From NCBI GenBank assembly GCA_027083115.1, contig JALWQN010000033.1, positions 1,443 to 27,840 of the forward strand: a DNA stretch of 26,398 nucleotides, written 5' to 3'. The notes below the pieces were generated by a model. That model was not told the DNA's origin, did not search any database, and was given only the letters and a program-made list of their open reading frames with translations. Each line of letters opens with the position of its first letter. Within the stretch, counting starts at the first letter, position 1. The position numbers were made by a program, and so were the translations under genes. Below, one piece after another: positions 24,315-26,398 of this stretch. Origin of the DNA: Desulfurococcales archaeon. GTDB lineage: Archaea > Thermoproteota > Thermoprotei_A > Sulfolobales > NBVN01.

Positions 24315-25706
24315 TTAAGTCCCGTGAGCTACCACCTTATTGACTTCCTTAATTGAGTCCTCCACCACATCCATGGCTTTCATAGCTAATTCCTCACTAA
24401 TTACGAGGGGCGGTGAGAACCTTATCGTTGAGAAGCCGGCACCAATGACTGCGACACCCTTCTTGTAGCAGTCATTAAGTACCTTAGCAAGCTCCTTCTT
24501 AGCGTACTCCTTAGTCCGCCTATCCCTTACTAACTCAACACCAATCATTAAACCCTTCCCCCTGACGTCACCAACTATTTCGTAATTATCCATCCATTCC
24601 TTAGCTCTCTTTATCATCAATTCACCAACTCTCCTGGCATTCTCAAGAAGCTTCTCCTCCCTTATTACCTTAAGCACTTCCTTAGCCACAGCTAAAGATA
24701 ACGGATTACCTCCGAAAGTGCTTGCGTGAGATCCTGGAGGTAACTGCATTATTTCTTCTCGGCCAGCAACAACACCTAAGGGAAGGCCTGAAGCAACTGC
24801 TTTAGCCATAGTTATTAAGTCAGGCTTAACGCCCCAGTTCTCGATCGCGAACCAATGGCCTGTTCTACCCATTCCTGCCTGAACCTCATCATCAACGAAA
24901 AATATGCCGTTGCTTTCCAGTAACTTCTTCAGCTTCGGGAAGAAGTCATCTGGCGGAACAACATATCCGCCCTCACCCTGAATTGGTTCAGCAAATACCG
25001 CAGAAACTTCTGAAGGATCAACCAGCCTCCTGAAAACCCATTCCTCCATAAACCCTATGACGGCATCACCGCATTCTTCCGCAGGAACATTGAAGGGACA
25101 CCGGTATGGGTACGGATACGGAACATGTACGATTGCTGGGAGGAGGGGCTGGAAGCCTTTCCTCTGAATGGGTTTGCTGGCTGTTAACGACATAGCGCCA
25201 GTTGTTCTGCCGTGGAAAGCCCCTAGGAAAGCTATGATGTAGGGGCGTTTCCCTTCATTAATGCCTTTAGCTATCTTTAAGGATGCCTCAATAGCTTCAG
25301 CTCCGCTATTACCGAAGTAGAACTTCTTGCTTCCTTCTATAGGGACGACCTTAGAGAGCTCCTCCAGGTAGGCCGGCGCCTCCTCATAGTAAAAGTCCGT
25401 TAATGAATAATGAAGTAGTTTTCCCGCCTGCCTCCCAATTGCCTCAACGATCTTTGGGTGGTTATGGCCTAAACCCATGACCGCTAGACCAGCATTCATA
25501 TCGATAAACAGGTTCCCGTCAACGTCCTCAATAACGGGCCCATAACCTGACTTAGCTACCAGAGGATACCACCTAACGAAGGACTGCATTATGAATTTGT
25601 TATCTTTATCAATCACTTCCCTGGCTTTAGGGCCTGGAGGCTCAACAACAATCCTAGGGACTTTGCTAGGAGGGTATCTATCATAATAATAGTACAACAG
25701 CATCAC
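24315..25706 (-). CDS. Class III PLP aminotransferase (ornithine/GABA aminotransferase-like)
   Basis: A fold-type I class III transaminase. Motifs include GLAVMGLGHNHPK, the PLP phosphate loop NSGAEAIE (133-140), FHGRTTGAMS, VDDEVQAGMGRTG with Asp273 (pyridine nitrogen), and ITMAKAVASGLPLG with Schiff-base lysine Lys302. HASTFGGNPL is the usual C-terminal signature. Archaeal members act as ornithine or 4-aminobutyrate transaminases, and related proteins are amino-acid racemases, so substrate and even reaction type are open. Starts are GTG at 25706 and ATG at 25703, adjacent; I cannot decide. A TATA-like box (minus reading of 25745-25750) is upstream. Its end overlaps the tiny ORF at 24119. 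Confidence 0.9.
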   Translation of the reverse strand: MMLLYYYYDRYPPSKVPRIVVEPPGPKAREVIDKDNKFIMQSFVRWYPLVAKSGYGPVIEDVDGNLFIDMNAGLAVMGLGHNHPKIVEAIGRQAGKLLHYSLTDFYYEEAPAYLEELSKVVPIEGSKKFYFGNSGAEAIEASLKIAKGINEGKRPYIIAFLGAFHGRTTGAMSLTASKPIQRKGFQPLLPAIVHVPYPYPYRCPFNVPAEECGDAVIGFMEEWVFRRLVDPSEVSAVFAEPIQGEGGYVVPPDDFFPKLKKLLESNGIFFVDDEVQAGMGRTGHWFAIENWGVKPDLITMAKAVASGLPLGVVAGREEIMQLPPGSHASTFGGNPLSLAVAKEVLKVIREEKLLENARRVGELMIKRAKEWMDNYEIVGDVRGKGLMIGVELVRDRRTKEYAKKELAKVLNDCYKKGVAVIGAGFSTIRFSPPLVISEELAMKAMDVVEDSIKEVNKVVAHGT

Positions 25707-25816
25707 CTAAATTAATACTTCATTAAAGATGAAAAATGTTTTGCTTTATACGTAAAAATTTCGCTAGTTTACGGGATAAATGAAGAAATAAAGTTCACGA
25801 AACAATTAAAATCCCC

Positions 25817-25828
25817 CTTAAATATAAG
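25817..25828 (+). promoter_or_regulatory. TATA box for small gene before tRNA
   Basis: CTTAAATATAAG lies about 26 nt before 25848. The GAGGGAG ribosome-binding site (25846-25852) and the ATG at 25859 follow, giving a leader of about 10 nt. Confidence 0.6.
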
Positions 25829-25858
25829 CCAAGTCAGAAGTTATTGAGGGAGAGAAGT

Positions 25859-26062
25859 ATGGTTAGTAATGTGGACTCATACCTGGAAATAGTTGAGGAG
25901 TACGTTATTGACGGGGAGAAGCGCTTTAGGGTTAGGGTTAAGGGAACTAAGATAGTCCTTAACGTCTCTGCCTCATCACCTCATGAGGCAGCAACTAAGG
26001 CCGCTGACCTAGCAATGAAGCTAGGAATAGTTAAGAAGGGTGGTGGGGCCGCCGGGATTTGA
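25859..26062 (+). CDS. Small protein of unknown function running into tRNA-Pro
   Basis: About 67 residues: VDSYLEIVEEYVIDG, FRVRVKGTKIVLNVSA and ASSPHEAATKAADLAMK suggest a beta-sheet plus helix. I recognise no family. ATG at 25859, with GAGGGAG 6 nt before it, is preferred over TTG at 25844, which has no separate ribosome-binding site. The last seven codons (GGGAAGI) overlap the 3' end of the convergent tRNA gene, so the tail sequence is dictated by tRNA sequence and may be dispensable. Confidence 0.65.
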   Translation: MVSNVDSYLEIVEEYVIDGEKRFRVRVKGTKIVLNVSASSPHEAATKAADLAMKLGIVKKGGGAAGI

Positions 26063-26132
26063 ACCCGGGACCACCAGCGCTCCAGCCTACAGTCCCCAGG
26101 CTGGCATCCTAGCCAAGCTAGACGACGGCCCC
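26041..26132 (-). tRNA. tRNA-Pro (GGG), 14-nt intron, CCA encoded
   Basis: On the minus strand: acceptor GGGGCCG/CGGCCCC with A73 and genomic CCA (26041-26043); D arm GTCTAGC...CTAGGAT with G-U pairs at its ends; anticodon stem CCAGC (26104-26100) pairing perfectly with GCTGG (26078-26074); T arm CCGGG TTCAAAT CCCGG. The anticodon GGG is at 26097-26095, followed by G37. Nucleotides 26093-26080 (ACTGTAGGCTGGAG) are an intron at 37/38. Its CTGG can pair with positions 32-35 (C-G, U-G, G-U, G-C), giving a four-pair central helix of the bulge-helix-bulge type with 3-nt bulges. Mature length with CCA is 78 nt. Reading the gene without the intron gives an 11-nt anticodon loop or no 3' stem. Confidence 0.9.
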
Positions 26133-26155
26133 TCTAATTGTGGAGTGATTGAATT

Positions 26156-26164
26156 CCTTTTAAG
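26156..26164 (-). promoter_or_regulatory. TATA box for tRNA-Pro
   Basis: The minus-strand box CTTAAAAGG is about 28 nt before the first base of the tRNA (26132), the usual archaeal spacing. ThpR starts divergently 35 nt to the right, so regulation is compact. Confidence 0.6.
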
Positions 26165-26198
26165 GTTTAACTCACCACATATGTTGGGTAGGGTTTAA

Positions 26199-26398
26199 TT
26201 GAGGCTCTTCACTGCCGTAGAGATAGAGAATAAGGAAGCCCTGAACAAAATAATTAGGGTGAAGAACGCCCTACTGTCTTGCGGGAGCAGGAAGTCACTG
26301 AAGCCAGTTGAGGACGAAAACATACACATAACCTTAAGGTTTATTGGTGAAGTAAGTGACGAGTCCGTTCCGGAGTTGATTGATTGCATCAAGAATGT
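26199..26398 (+). CDS. thpR: 2'-5' RNA ligase/cyclic phosphodiesterase-like (ThpR), partial (right edge)
   Basis: Begins RLFTAVEIENKEALNKI and reaches DENIHITLRFIGEVSDES: the first HxTx motif of the 2H phosphoesterase family, His43-Ile-Thr45. The N-terminal RLF-A-E pattern and ENIHITLRF-GE are typical of ThpR, which opens or joins 2',5' or 2',3'-cyclic phosphate RNA ends. In archaea such activity could act on tRNA splicing ends, but the true role is unknown. TTG at 26199 is the likely start, with G-rich GGGTAGGG ahead; 66 residues are visible and the second HxTx is beyond the edge. Confidence 0.85.
   Translation, partial: MRLFTAVEIENKEALNKIIRVKNALLSCGSRKSLKPVEDENIHITLRFIGEVSDESVPELIDCIKN

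Noticed and set aside
26085..26104. tRNA without intron, with 6-bp CCAGCC/GGCTGG stem and 11-nt loop (or GTA anticodon, Tyr)
   Set aside because: It does not leave a correct 3' anticodon stem or variable loop; the intron model gives perfect stems and a 7-nt loop.
1..26398. CRISPR array, insertion sequence or rRNA genes
   Set aside because: No spaced direct repeats, transposase-like ORFs or rRNA-like stretches were seen on reading both strands.

Overview
The window reads as chromosome of a hyperthermophilic archaeon, most likely a crenarchaeote (Thermoproteota). Signs of this are TATA-box promoters about 25 nt before genes, frequent TTG and GTG starts, very tight spacing with overlapping stop codons, a PCNA clamp, an Lhr-type helicase, a HerA-like ATPase, archaeal class III (PibD-type) pilin signals, and a tRNA with an intron at position 37/38. 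The order or genus cannot be fixed from the sequence alone.

Region 1 (1-13195) is a cell-surface region. A large secreted or membrane-anchored protein (minus strand, cut by the left edge) is divergent from a type IV pilus operon. The operon holds a secretion/assembly ATPase carrying two inteins, a nine-helix membrane platform protein and a small pilin, followed by a second pilin with its own strong promoter. Next come a GT-C membrane glycosyltransferase and two more pilin-like proteins, of about 231 and 732 residues. All four pilin-like proteins fit the archaeal class III signal pattern (K-A, then I/Q, then S/A). Together they could build, decorate and tip a glycosylated pilus. The ATPase must splice twice before it can hydrolyse ATP, because one intein splits the Walker A loop and the other sits at the conserved His box.

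Region 2 (13196-17897) is housekeeping: serine hydroxymethyltransferase overlapping a creatininase-family amidohydrolase by 4 nt, a winged-helix/coiled-coil regulator, a small conserved-looking protein and seryl-tRNA synthetase. Region 3 (17898-24328) is information processing: an Lhr-type helicase divergent from a membrane-anchored HerA-like ATPase, a small protein with an acidic front and a Lys/Arg-rich tail, an unknown 122-residue protein, PCNA and a tiny winged-helix-like ORF.

Region 4 (24315-26398) holds a class III aminotransferase, a small unknown protein whose 3' end runs into tRNA-Pro(GGG), and the start of a 2'-5' RNA ligase-like gene (thpR). I see no CRISPR array, insertion sequence, rRNA or replication origin. 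The most interesting points are the doubly intein-split pilus ATPase, the linked glycosyltransferase and giant pilin-like protein, the membrane HerA-like ATPase beside Lhr, and the 14-nt tRNA intron.
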